Shown here piece after piece: positions 26,012-34,661 of a stretch of 64,000 nucleotides of DNA. The position numbers and the translations under genes are program-made. Where the stretch lies: the NCBI GenBank assembly GCA_963714325.1, contig CAVQOB010000007.1, positions 98,532 to 162,531 of the forward strand. The letters run 5' to 3'. This DNA comes from CAVQOB01 sp963714325. Lineage in GTDB: Bacteria; Pseudomonadota; Alphaproteobacteria; Rhizobiales; Hyphomicrobiaceae. Numbering within the stretch: position 1 is the first letter of the stretch; each line of letters starts with the position of its first letter. The notes below the pieces were generated by a model. It ran no database searches, had not been told where the DNA came from, and worked only from the letters and a program-made list of their open reading frames with translations.

Positions 26012-27226
26012 TTACGCTGGCATCGGAAAGACCGCCTTGGCATCGGCGAAATCGGTCGGGAAGATCACCTTGATGTCGCCGCCCTGGACTTGCGTGTTGA
26101 CCGGGCCCGCGCCGGCGTTCTGCCCATTGTCCCCGAACTTGGTCGGGCCGTAGGGCATGATGTGGTCAGTGGTCGTCGACGCGCGCAGCGCATCGGTGAG
26201 CTTGCCTTTATCGGTCGATCCGGCGCGGTTGATGGCATCGGCCAGCACCTTCACGCACGAATAGTTGAGTGGTATATTATAAGTCCAAAATCCGCCGGCT
26301 TTTTCGACGCTGGCCCTGAGGTCGGTCGCCTCCTGCTTGCGCGGATCGTGCCAGTGGTTGCAATCCATGACGAAGGCGGCGGCTTCCGGGAACTCCTTGA
26401 CGAAGCGGAAGTTCGAGGCCGCGCCGTTCAGCACGGCATAGATGCCTTTCGGGCGGAGCTTCTGCTGCTGCAAGGTCCGCGAGAGCAGCACGAATTCGCC
26501 GAAATAGCTCGAAGGGATGATCAGATCCGGGTTCTTCGCCTTGACCTGGAGCGCGATGTTCGCCATGTCGCGGGCGGGTGTCGGATGGGCGATAGTCTCA
26601 ACGACCTCGAAGCCGCGCTTGGGCAATTCTGCCTGCATCAGCTTGGCGAGGCCTGAGCCGAACAATCCGTCCTCGTGAATGAGCATGACGGTTTTGGCCG
26701 GTTTCCCGGCAGCGTCATTGATCTTGACGAGGTTATCGAGGGCCGTTTGCGTCACCGTGCCGAAGCCTGGCGCGAAGCGGAACGTATTCTTGAGGCCACG
26801 GCCGACGATCTGATCGGAAACGCCGACATCGACGATGTAGGGCAGTTCATAGCGGGCGGCCGCCTGGGATGCGGCAAGGCAGATCGGCGAGGCAAAGCCA
26901 CCGACGATGGCGGCGACGCCTTCCGCCTGCAGCTTCTCGACTTCGGCCACGCCGCCTTCGGGCTTCGACTGCGCATCACCAAAGACCATCTCAAGCTTTG
27001 CGCCGCCCATCGACTTGATGCCGCCGGCGTCGTTGATGGCCTTGATCGCGGCTTCAGCGCCAATGCGGCCTTGCTGGCCGTCTTGCGCCAAGGCGCCGGT
27101 CACTGGCTGAATGATACCAATTTTAACGGTCTTGACCTGCGCGCGAAGGACGGCAGGCGATGCCACCAGCGCGGCTGCACTCGCGGCACCACGCATGGCA
27201 GTCCGTCTGGATAAGCGATAGGTCAT
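26012..27226 (-). CDS. ABC transporter substrate-binding protein, LivK type
   Basis: 404 residues, type I periplasmic binding fold (Peripla_BP_6). ATG 27226 opens a Tat-like signal peptide (MTYRLSRRTAMRGAASAAAL, then VASPAVLRAQ). The mature start VKTVKIGIIQPVTGALAQDGQ and AAIKAINDAGGIKSMGG are typical, followed by VGGFASPICLAASQAAARYELPYI. It should deliver ligand to LivHMGF coded downstream. It is divergent from the leuC-like gene across about 130 bp, likely a shared control region. Confidence 0.93.
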   Translation of the reverse strand: MTYRLSRRTAMRGAASAAALVASPAVLRAQVKTVKIGIIQPVTGALAQDGQQGRIGAEAAIKAINDAGGIKSMGGAKLEMVFGDAQSKPEGGVAEVEKLQAEGVAAIVGGFASPICLAASQAAARYELPYIVDVGVSDQIVGRGLKNTFRFAPGFGTVTQTALDNLVKINDAAGKPAKTVMLIHEDGLFGSGLAKLMQAELPKRGFEVVETIAHPTPARDMANIALQVKAKNPDLIIPSSYFGEFVLLSRTLQQQKLRPKGIYAVLNGAASNFRFVKEFPEAAAFVMDCNHWHDPRKQEATDLRASVEKAGGFWTYNIPLNYSCVKVLADAINRAGSTDKGKLTDALRASTTTDHIMPYGPTKFGDNGQNAGAGPVNTQVQGGDIKVIFPTDFADAKAVFPMPA

Positions 27227-27353
27227 GCTGTCCTCCCATGAGATTTTCGTCGACGCCCGCGCCATGAACGCCGCGCCGGCCGCCTTCTGCTTTCTTTCCT
27301 CGCTACGATTGGCATAAAGTCCAACCCGCGACAAGGAATGAGGAGGCGCCGGC

Positions 27354-28772
27354 GTGCCAGGGCCGCGAACGATCATCGACAAGGTTTGGGACGCCCACGT
27401 TGTGGCCGCGCGGCCAGACGGTGGTGATTGCCTGATCTGGATCGATCGGCACTTCGTCCATGAAGGCTCGTTTCATGCGTTTCGAGACCTTGCGCAGCGA
27501 CAGGCCAATGTCGCTGAGCCCAGCCTGACGTTCGGCGTCGCCGACCACTATGTCCCCGTCCGCGAGCGCATGAGCGGTCAGACTGCCAATCCGGCCATCG
27601 AGAAGATGATTGCCGACCTCGTGGCCAATACTCGCCAACACGGGATCGATCTTTTCGGCGTCGGCGATCCCCGCCAAGGCATTGTGCACGTGACGGGCCC
27701 GGAGCAAGGCTTGACGCTGCCAGGGTCGACGGTCGTCTGCGGCGACAGCCATACCTCGACGCATGGAGCGTTCGGCGCCTTTGCGTTCGGCATCGGCGCC
27801 TCTGAAGTGGCGCACGTGCTGATGACGCAGACGCTTTGGCAGAAGAAGCCGAAGCGGATGCGGATCACTGTCGATGGGGCGTTGCAGGTCGGCATTGGCG
27901 CCAAGGATGTCATTCTTTCGATCATCGCGCGGATCGGGGCGGACGGCGCACGCGGACACGCCATCGAATATGCCGGCTCGACGATCCGAGCCTTGACCAT
28001 GGCCGGGCGCATGACGGTGTGCAACATGTCGATCGAGGCCGGCGCGCGTTACGGCATGATCGCGCCCAATTCAACAACCCTCGCCTGGCTCAAAGGTCGA
28101 CCCTCTGCGCCGGATGGTGCTGCCTTCGAGCGGGCAGTCGAAGACTGGCTTGCCCTCGCCAGTGACGGCGATGCCGCCTTTGACCAGGAGGTATCGCTCG
28201 ACGCCCACGCGATCGCGCCGATAGTGACCTGGGGGACGTCCCCTGAAGAGGCCCTGCCGATCACGGGCCATGTGCCTGCGCTCGTGAACGTGAGTGACCC
28301 TGTTCGGCGAGATGCACTGGCCTCGTCGCTCGCATATATGGGTCTCAAGGGTGGGGAAGCCTTGACCAGTATTGCCATCAATCGCGTTTTTATCGGCTCC
28401 TGCACCAATAGCCGCATCGAGGATCTGCGGCTGGCCGCAGCCGTGCTTTCCGGGAGAACATCGCGCGTGCCGGGTCTCGTCTCGCCGGGATCGCGCGCGA
28501 TCAAGCAGCTGGCCGAACAGGAAGGGCTCGATCACATTTTTCGCGCAGCCGGGCTCGAATGGGCTGATGCCGGCTGCTCGATGTGCGTCGGCATCAATGG
28601 CGACATCGTGCCGGCCGGCGAGCGCTGCGCATCGACTACCAACCGCAACTTCAAGGGCCGTCAGGGGCCGGGCGCCCGCACGCATCTGATGTCGCCGGCG
28701 ATGGTCGCGGCGGCGGCAGTCACGGGCCATTTGAGCGATGTACGGCCGCTGCTAGAGGGCCGTTCGCCATGA
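27354..28772 (+). CDS. LeuC-type hydro-lyase large subunit (isopropylmalate isomerase family)
   Basis: 472 residues from GTG 27354, with AGGAGG at 27340-27345. All three [4Fe-4S] cysteines are present: Cys350 (FIGSCTNSR), Cys408 and Cys411 (GCSMCVG). The body (GIVHVTGPEQG, CGDSHTSTHGAFGA) is close to LeuC, but the substrate-loop region differs: biosynthetic LeuC has HEVTSPQAFEGL after IDRHLV, here it reads HEGSFHAFRDL, and MDHNV is replaced by ADHYV. I infer a paralogue acting on a related dicarboxylate in the degradative cluster rather than leucine synthesis. Translationally coupled to the small subunit. Confidence 0.88.
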   Translation: MPGPRTIIDKVWDAHVVAARPDGGDCLIWIDRHFVHEGSFHAFRDLAQRQANVAEPSLTFGVADHYVPVRERMSGQTANPAIEKMIADLVANTRQHGIDLFGVGDPRQGIVHVTGPEQGLTLPGSTVVCGDSHTSTHGAFGAFAFGIGASEVAHVLMTQTLWQKKPKRMRITVDGALQVGIGAKDVILSIIARIGADGARGHAIEYAGSTIRALTMAGRMTVCNMSIEAGARYGMIAPNSTTLAWLKGRPSAPDGAAFERAVEDWLALASDGDAAFDQEVSLDAHAIAPIVTWGTSPEEALPITGHVPALVNVSDPVRRDALASSLAYMGLKGGEALTSIAINRVFIGSCTNSRIEDLRLAAAVLSGRTSRVPGLVSPGSRAIKQLAEQEGLDHIFRAAGLEWADAGCSMCVGINGDIVPAGERCASTTNRNFKGRQGPGARTHLMSPAMVAAAAVTGHLSDVRPLLEGRSP

Positions 28773-29386
28773 CGCCATTCAAATCACTCTCCGCCGTTGC
28801 GTGCCCGCTGGGCCTCGCCAATGTCGATACCGATCAGATCCTTCCCGCACGGTTCCTGAAACTGGCCAAAGGGGCAGGGCTTCGTGACGTCTTGTTCCGC
28901 GATCTGCGCTTTGACGGCGACGTTGAAGTCGGGGCGTTTGCGCTCAATCGCCCGCCCTGGCGGCAGGCGCAGATCCTGGTGGCGCGGCGCAACTTCGGCT
29001 CCGGCTCGTCACGCGAGGGGGCGGTCTACGCGTTGTCCGCGTTCGGGATGCGTGTGGTGATCGCGCCAAGCTTTGGCGATATATTTGCGTCGAATGCCGT
29101 CAAGAACGGGATGCTGCCAGCGAGCGTCGATGCCGAGGTCGTCGAGGAACTGATCGTCGCGCTTGAGGCAACGCCCGATCTCGCCGTCACCGTCGACCTG
29201 CAAGAGCAGATGATCCGTTGGGGCAATCGCGAAGCAACGTTGATGATTGAGCCGGGATGGCGCGAACAGTTGCTCAACGGCTGGGACGATGTGCAGGTGA
29301 CGCAAACATACGCCTCCCGGATCGAGGCATTCAAAATACAAGATGCGACCGCGCGACCCTGGGCGCGTCCATCACGGAAGGAATAA
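28769..29386 (+). CDS. LeuD-type hydro-lyase small subunit
   Basis: 205 residues, the swivelling domain that partners the large subunit. NVDTDQILPARFLK near the N-terminus, RRNFGSGSSREGAVYAL (substrate-binding Ser/Arg loop) and APSFGDIFASNAVKNGMLP are family signatures. ATG 28769 overlaps the large-subunit stop (ATGA). As with its partner, the locus argues for a non-leucine substrate. Confidence 0.9.
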   Translation: MTPFKSLSAVACPLGLANVDTDQILPARFLKLAKGAGLRDVLFRDLRFDGDVEVGAFALNRPPWRQAQILVARRNFGSGSSREGAVYALSAFGMRVVIAPSFGDIFASNAVKNGMLPASVDAEVVEELIVALEATPDLAVTVDLQEQMIRWGNREATLMIEPGWREQLLNGWDDVQVTQTYASRIEAFKIQDATARPWARPSRKE

Positions 29387-29392
29387 ATAACG

Positions 29393-30631
29393 ATGACCGA
29401 TGTTAGAATCGATGGCGCACGCGTGTTGCGCGACCTCAATCATCTGCGCTCTTTGGGCGCCTATCAGACCGGCGTTCATAAGCCATCGCTGTCCAAGGCG
29501 CACGTCGCCTCGCTCGCCTGGCTGGTTGCGCAATTGCCATCGGCAGAGCTTGAGGGACAGATCGATGGCATTGGCAATGTCGTCGGTCGCTCGAAAAATG
29601 CCGGGCCAAAACTACTCGCCGGATCGCATCTGGAAAGCCAGAACCATGCCGGCTGGCTCGACGGGCCGCTTGGCGTTGTCTACGCGCTGGAAGCGGCACG
29701 CGTGATCAATGGGCACGCCGCGTTCCAAGGCGCGGCGGTCGAGGTGGCGTCGTGGTTCGACGAGGAAGGCCATTTCGGAAACTTCCTGGGATCGCGATCC
29801 TACATCGGTGGCGTCAGTGATGCGGATATCGCGGCCGCCGCCGATCGGACATCCGGCGAGACGTTGAACGCCGCGCTGAAGGCGCACGGCCTCGCCGGCC
29901 GGCCGCGCATCCGGCACGAGCCGGGCCGGCACATCGGCTATATGGAGGCGCATATCGAGCAGGGCGACTGGCTGGAGACCAACGCGCTTAAGATCGGCGT
30001 CGTCACCAGCATCGTCGGTATCTGGCAGTTCCGCGTGACAGTCACCGGCATGCAGAACCACGCCGGCACCACGCGCATGGCGATCCGGCGGGACGCAGGT
30101 TTGGCGGCAGCAAGGCTGTGTGTCGACATCGATGAGCGGTTTCCGGCCGTTGCAGGTCCGCGAACCGTGTGGACGACGGGGCGCGTCACGCTCAATCCCG
30201 GCGCGCCGAGCATCATCCCCGGTCAATGCGAGATGCTGTTCCAGATCCGCGATGCCGATCCCGCGACGTTGCTGCGGATGGAGCAAGCGCTGCACGACCT
30301 CGTCACGGCGAGCAACGCGCGCGGTCCCTGCACGGCGCATGTCGACGTTTTGCGCAAGAGCCACCCGGCGATCATGAACGAGCGGTTTCAATCGGTGATC
30401 GAGCGGGCGGCCGCCGACCACGCCCGGGGCAAGGCGACGCGTATCCCATCGGGCGCCGGACACGATGCCCAGGTGCTCTCGACGGTGATGCCGGCGGCGA
30501 TGCTGTTTGTCCCGTCGATCGGCGGCATCAGTCACCACTGGACCGAGAACACCGCCGACGACGACATTATCATCGGCGCGCAAGTGTTCGCCGGCGCCGT
30601 CGCAGCCCTACTCGCGTCGGCTCGATCCTGA
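29393..30631 (+). CDS. N-carbamoyl-L-amino-acid hydrolase / allantoate amidohydrolase family (M20)
   Basis: 412 residues, binuclear metal amidohydrolase. Seen: DGIGNVVGR, metal-ligand segment LLAGSHLESQNHAGWLDGPLG, FDEEGHFGNFLGSRSYIGG (Glu pair), YMEAHIEQGDWLE (His), NHAGTTRMAIRRDA of the dimerisation domain, and the final SGAGHDAQ with GGISHHWTENT. Such enzymes cut ring-opened hydantoins (N-carbamoyl amino acids) to amino acid, CO2 and ammonia, which fits the hydantoinase genes across the divergent promoter. Starts 6 bp after the LeuD-type gene, so same transcript. Confidence 0.92.
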   Translation: MTDVRIDGARVLRDLNHLRSLGAYQTGVHKPSLSKAHVASLAWLVAQLPSAELEGQIDGIGNVVGRSKNAGPKLLAGSHLESQNHAGWLDGPLGVVYALEAARVINGHAAFQGAAVEVASWFDEEGHFGNFLGSRSYIGGVSDADIAAAADRTSGETLNAALKAHGLAGRPRIRHEPGRHIGYMEAHIEQGDWLETNALKIGVVTSIVGIWQFRVTVTGMQNHAGTTRMAIRRDAGLAAARLCVDIDERFPAVAGPRTVWTTGRVTLNPGAPSIIPGQCEMLFQIRDADPATLLRMEQALHDLVTASNARGPCTAHVDVLRKSHPAIMNERFQSVIERAAADHARGKATRIPSGAGHDAQVLSTVMPAAMLFVPSIGGISHHWTENTADDDIIIGAQVFAGAVAALLASARS

Positions 30632-30648
30632 CACGGCAACCCGATCGA

Positions 30649-30924
30649 TTAATAGCATTCCCAGCCACGGCAGCTGCGCTGGTAATTGCGATGGTAGCTG
30701 TAGGTCGGCCGGGCATAGTAGCGCGGACTGTCATAGTAGCTGCGGGCATAATACCGGCGGCGATGATGCCGGGCGATCTCATGCGCGATGAGACCGCCGA
30801 CCAGCGCGCCGATGACCAGACCGGACACGGCATAGCCACGGCGAGCCTCAGCTTCCCGCGTCGATGCTACATTCAACGCCAAGACCAAGCCGAGCGTTGC
30901 AACAACTGTTGCGATTCGCTTCAT
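30649..30924 (-). CDS. Small exported Tyr/Arg-rich protein
   Basis: 91 residues from ATG 30924. Signal peptide MKRIATVVATLGLVLALNVA, then a Gly/Ala hydrophobic stretch (VSGLVIGALVGGLIAHEIA, glycine-zipper-like) and a tail HHRRRYYARSYYDSPRYYARP rich in Tyr, Arg and His ending RGWECY. Such short proteins are common in Rhizobiales and of unknown role, possibly envelope associated. It converges on the carbamoylase gene. Confidence 0.65.
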   Translation of the reverse strand: MKRIATVVATLGLVLALNVASTREAEARRGYAVSGLVIGALVGGLIAHEIARHHRRRYYARSYYDSPRYYARPTYSYHRNYQRSCRGWECY

Positions 30925-31316
30925 AGTGAGCACTCCGTTCGCAAATTCCAACCCAATACGTTGTCCCCGATACATTGTCAGAGCGTCCGCCATCCATCCC
31001 GACGTACTGTAGCCAACGATGTCTTCCATGTCATGTTTGCTATGTTGATTTTGTGGCGGCCATGCGCTGGATCAATTGCCGAAAGTGCACTGCAATAAGC
31101 GCGGTGACACGGCGCACCGCAGGGCGCTCCCGTCTAGTCCCTCGGCCCCCAGAACATCGCCGCCAGCCCCCACTCGATTAACTATGTCGGTTAATGGATG
31201 TGCCAATTTGGGGCGTAAGCGAGTACGCACCTCCCTGCTTGCGGGGTTAACCAAGCCCATCCAGGTAGGCTTCACGGGGGACCGTGACGCCAGGATGGTT
31301 TACAGGGGACAACACC
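30925..31316. other. 392-bp intergenic region without a recognised gene
   Basis: This gap between two divergent exported-protein genes should carry both promoters. I see no convincing ORF, RNA gene or strong hairpin. TTAA boxes at 31188-31191 and 31201-31204 are nine bases apart, not the seven of a CtrA site, so no regulator is assigned. Confidence 0.5.
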
Positions 31317-31997
31317 ATGACACTCGCTATCATCCGACGCGCATGCGGCGCGTTGACGGGAACCATCATCGCAACTGCATTCGGCGTCGCACTGCTCGCG
31401 CCTGCAGCCGCGCTGGCACAGGACAGCTGGGCACATGCCATTATCAAGGAAATGAAGGCCGCCGAGAAGCAGGTCGCGACCGGCAACGTCCGCGTTGCGG
31501 CACTGGGTTCGACCACGTTGCCGTCGGCCACACCCACCCGGCCAACTCGCTCGGCGGCATCCAGCAGCGACGACCGGCCACGCTCGGCACCGACGAAGTC
31601 GGTGGCATCGGCACCGAAGCAAAATGTGCGTGTTGCCGCCGTTTCCAACCGTTCCAGCGACGCGGATCGCCCGCGCCGCAGCCTCTCCGGCGGATCGGTG
31701 AACTGGCTCCGAAGCGCATCATGCCTGGACAGCGATCTGCGCAGCGTGATCCATGCAGTCGCGGCCAAATTCGGCCCGGTGACGGTTAACTCAACCTGCC
31801 GCGACCGCGCGCACAATGCCCGCGTCGGCGGCGCCAGCAAGTCGTACCACCTGTCCGGGGACGCAGCCGACTTCCGCGTCCATGGCAACGTCAGCTCTGT
31901 CTACGCTTATCTGCGCAGTAACGGCGACGTCGGCGGGCTGAAGCACTACGGCGGCGGCCTCTTCCATATCGACAACGGCCCGCGCCGGAGCTGGTAA
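31317..31997 (+). CDS. Exported YcbK-like M15 peptidase (copy 1)
   Basis: 226 residues from ATG 31317, with a signal peptide ending AALAQ. A low-complexity Ser/Ala/Thr linker (about residues 55-120) leads to a C-terminal Peptidase_M15_3/YcbK-like domain of D-Ala-D-Ala carboxypeptidase type. Putative zinc ligands are His178 and Asp185 (YHLSGDAADFR) and His217 (GGGLFHID). NSTCRDRAHNARVGGASKS precedes them; Cys136 and Cys161 may pair. Likely trims peptidoglycan in the periplasm. A paralogue follows 244 bp downstream. Confidence 0.87.
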   Translation: MTLAIIRRACGALTGTIIATAFGVALLAPAAALAQDSWAHAIIKEMKAAEKQVATGNVRVAALGSTTLPSATPTRPTRSAASSSDDRPRSAPTKSVASAPKQNVRVAAVSNRSSDADRPRRSLSGGSVNWLRSASCLDSDLRSVIHAVAAKFGPVTVNSTCRDRAHNARVGGASKSYHLSGDAADFRVHGNVSSVYAYLRSNGDVGGLKHYGGGLFHIDNGPRRSW

Positions 31998-32014
31998 ACA
32001 ACAATAACGATTTG

Positions 32015-32064
32015 ACGCAAGCCAAGCGGTCCAGGCCATCCAAGCCGGGGCCGTTTTGCGTTTT
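32015..32064 (+). terminator. Possible weak terminator after the first M15 gene
   Basis: Two-part stem: ACGCAA 32015-32020 with TTGCGT 32056-32061, and CGGTCC 32027-32032 with GGGCCG 32048-32053 (one G-T pair). A TTTT run (32061-32064) follows. The loop is long and the internal bulge uneven, so termination is only a possibility. Confidence 0.3.
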
Positions 32065-32241
32065 AACCATGCGGCCATCGCACGCTTGAGGAAGCGACAT
32101 TAAGATTAAGTCCAGGCCTGCATCGCTCCGGCGACAAAAGCGCAGTAGGCAGCGCAAGTCCATGTGCATGTGCGAAAGCCAGCGCACGCCAAGCGGGTTC
32201 AGCATGCAGGTGCTGGCCCGGCAACAAGGCAAGGGGTTCAG

Positions 32242-32751
32242 ATGATTTCGAAAACGACTTACCGCTTAGCGCTGGCGGTCTGCGCGCCGCTTGCAGGCAT
32301 GCTGATGTTGCCGGCTGCGGCATCCGCAAACGATGGCAGTGACTGGGCCAATGCTCGGTTCAAGTCCAGCGATGACGCTCGCACGCCGAGCCGACGGATG
32401 GGGCTGGGTCGCGCGTCCGGCACGGTGGAGACGAGCAGAAGCCTGTCGGGCGGCATCGTCTGGCAAGCGTCGTCTGGGTGCGTGCCATCGCAATTGCGCG
32501 GCGTTCTGAACGACGTTGCGGCAACATTCGGACAGGTGAAGGTCACGTCGACTTGCCGCAGTCGCAGCGCCAATCGCGCGGCGGGTGGCGCCTCCAAGAG
32601 CTATCATTTGTCTGGCGAAGCGGTTGACTTTCGTATTGCTGGTTCAGGTGGCGTTTATGCCTATCTGGCCCGTCACGGCAGCGTCGGCGGGCTCAAGCAC
32701 TATGGCGGCGGGCTCTATCATATCGACACCGGACCGCGCCGGGCGTTCTAG
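32242..32751 (+). CDS. Exported YcbK-like M15 peptidase (copy 2)
   Basis: 169 residues from ATG 32242 with signal peptide ending PAAASA. Same C-terminal domain as the gene just upstream: putative ligands His122 and Asp129 (YHLSGEAVDFR) and His160 (GGGLYHID); TSTCRSRSANRAAGGASKS matches the paralogue closely. The linker between signal and catalytic domain is much shorter than in copy 1. A tandem duplication with the catalytic domain kept and the linker free to diverge. Confidence 0.87.
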   Translation: MISKTTYRLALAVCAPLAGMLMLPAAASANDGSDWANARFKSSDDARTPSRRMGLGRASGTVETSRSLSGGIVWQASSGCVPSQLRGVLNDVAATFGQVKVTSTCRSRSANRAAGGASKSYHLSGEAVDFRIAGSGGVYAYLARHGSVGGLKHYGGGLYHIDTGPRRAF

Positions 32752-32835
32752 ATTTTTCTGCGAGACGCAGGTCTTGGGGCGCGCTTTTTGTTTGCGCCTT
32801 CAGCTGCCCACCAGCAGCCGGCGCGGGCGTTCTGA

Positions 32836-33609
32836 TCAGCCGAGCAGTGGCTTGATCGTGTGTTGCATCGCCGTGAGGTGCGGTAAGAACTGCGATTTGA
32901 GTGCCGCCGCCGACATGCGTTGCGACTGCGCGGAAATATTCATCGATGCGACACAGCGCCCGCTGGCCGTGAGGATCGGCACGGCGATCGACGTCAAGCC
33001 AATTTCGAGTTCCTGGTCGACGATGGCGTAGCCGTTCTGGCGTGCATCATCGACGAGGGAAACCAACTCGCGCATGGCAACGGCGGTCCTCGGCGTCAAT
33101 TTCTGGCGCTCCGTCGCGAGGATGCGGCGGCGGGCCTCGTCCGGCGGCAGACCGGCCAGCAACACGCGACCCATCGACGTGCAGTAAGCCGGCAGCCGCG
33201 TGCCGACATTGAGCCCAACGGACATGATCCGCTTAGTGGCCGCGCGGGCAATATAGACGATGTCGCGGCTGTCGAGCACGGAGGCCGAACACGACTCGTG
33301 CGTGATCTCGCTCAACTGTTCAAGAAATGGCTGCAGGATCTGTGGCAGGGCGGTCGCCGACAGGTACGCATAACCGAGGCGCAAGACGCGCGGCGTCAAA
33401 CTGAAGAACTTGCCGTCGAACTCGGCATAGCGCAGCCGTTCCAGCGTCAGCAGGCAGCGACGCGCGGCGGCACGCGACAGGCCGGTCGTGCGCGCAACGT
33501 CTGCGATGGTCAATCGCTCACGACCACTCTCAAAGCACTCGATCACGGTCAACCCCTTGGCCAATCCGGCGATATAGTCGCGATCAGAGTCGTTGACGAT
33601 CTCGGCCAT
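32836..33609 (-). CDS. IclR-family regulator, probably of the pca genes (PcaR/PobR type)
   Basis: 257 residues from ATG 33609; upstream in-frame codons are not convincing. N-terminal winged helix: GLAKGLTVIECF, then LTIADVARTTGLSRAAARRCLLTLERLRY. C-terminal effector domain with SVLDSRDIVYIARAA, the GTRLPAYCTSMGRVLLA motif and NGYAIVDQELEIGLTSIAVP, the PcaR/PobR subgroup pattern. Divergent from the CoA-transferase and dioxygenase genes across about 140 bp, so it most likely controls them with a protocatechuate-pathway intermediate as effector. Confidence 0.9.
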   Translation of the reverse strand: MAEIVNDSDRDYIAGLAKGLTVIECFESGRERLTIADVARTTGLSRAAARRCLLTLERLRYAEFDGKFFSLTPRVLRLGYAYLSATALPQILQPFLEQLSEITHESCSASVLDSRDIVYIARAATKRIMSVGLNVGTRLPAYCTSMGRVLLAGLPPDEARRRILATERQKLTPRTAVAMRELVSLVDDARQNGYAIVDQELEIGLTSIAVPILTASGRCVASMNISAQSQRMSAAALKSQFLPHLTAMQHTIKPLLG

Positions 33610-33751
33610 CGGTGCTCCCAGCGTATGGATAGGCCATTGTGCGATTAGCGCCCGTCTAATGTCAACATCGCCCTCTTGACGGTCTTGGCTCTGGCGGTGT
33701 TGTTTGCGGGAGCTGGCCATTTCGGCAGCAGCTTGCACAAGGACCCCAGTC

Positions 33752-34612
33752 GTGGCGCGATTTCTGTCACTCGCCGACGCCATTGGCGACAACCTGCACG
33801 ACGGCGATACGGTCGCCATGGAAGGGTTCACGCATCTCATCCCCTACGCGGCAGGGCATGAGGTCATTCGCCAGCGCAAGACCGATCTGACTTTGATCCG
33901 CATGACACCCGACATTCTCTATGACCAGATCATCGGCATGGGGCTGGCCAAGAAGCTGGTATTTTCCTGGGGCGGCAACCCCGGCGTCGGCTCGCTACAT
34001 CGCATGCGCGAGGCGATCGAGAGCGGGGCGCCGCGCAAACTGGAGATCGAGGAACACAGCCACGCGGCGATGGCAAACGCCTACGATGCGGGCGCCGCCA
34101 ACCTGCCGTTCGCCGTGTTCCGCGGCTACAAGGGTGTCGATCTGCCGAAGGTGAATGACCGCATCAAATCGGTGACCTGCCCCTATACCGGCGAAGTGCT
34201 GGCGACGGTGCCGGCGATCCGGCCGGACGTCACCATCATCCATGCGTTGAAAGCCGACCGCGAAGGCAACGTGCTGCTCGAAGGGATCGTTGGCGTGCAG
34301 AAGGAGGCGGTGCTGGCGGCCAAGCGCGCCATCATCACCGTTGAGGAGGTCGTCGCGACATTCGGCCCGCGAAGCGCCAATGCCGTCATCCTTCCGAGTT
34401 GGACGGTCACGGCGATCGCCGTCGTGCCGGGCGGCGCGTTTCCGTCTTACGCACACGGCTACTACAAGCGCGCCAACGCCTTCTATATCGCCTGGGATAA
34501 GATTGCCCGCGATCAAGCGACCTTCATGGCGTGGATGCAGGACAACGTGCTCACCAAGACGCCCGACGATTTTGCGATCCACGCCCGGCCGCGCAGCCAG
34601 GCTGCGGGTTGA
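33752..34612 (+). CDS. pcaI: CoA-transferase subunit A (probable 3-oxoadipate CoA-transferase)
   Basis: 286 residues from GTG 33752, which has AAGGA about nine bases upstream; the frame extends back to a TTG at 33704. Family I CoA-transferase alpha subunit: LHDGDTVAMEGFTHLIPYAA, then FSWGGNPGVGSLHRMREAIE and EGNVLLEGIVGVQKEAVLAAKRAI. It is longer than classical PcaI (about 230) and closer to the GctA-type layout, so the name rests on the pca neighbours. With subunit B it would activate 3-oxoadipate with succinyl-CoA. Confidence 0.75.
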   Translation: MARFLSLADAIGDNLHDGDTVAMEGFTHLIPYAAGHEVIRQRKTDLTLIRMTPDILYDQIIGMGLAKKLVFSWGGNPGVGSLHRMREAIESGAPRKLEIEEHSHAAMANAYDAGAANLPFAVFRGYKGVDLPKVNDRIKSVTCPYTGEVLATVPAIRPDVTIIHALKADREGNVLLEGIVGVQKEAVLAAKRAIITVEEVVATFGPRSANAVILPSWTVTAIAVVPGGAFPSYAHGYYKRANAFYIAWDKIARDQATFMAWMQDNVLTKTPDDFAIHARPRSQAAG

Positions 34613-34661
34613 ACCCTAACCTAGATGATGCCAGGACCGCGACGATGCCAGGATCGAATTG

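Noticed and set aside
31188..31204. CtrA-like TTAA...TTAA box
   Set aside because: Spacing is nine, not seven, and it could arise by chance.
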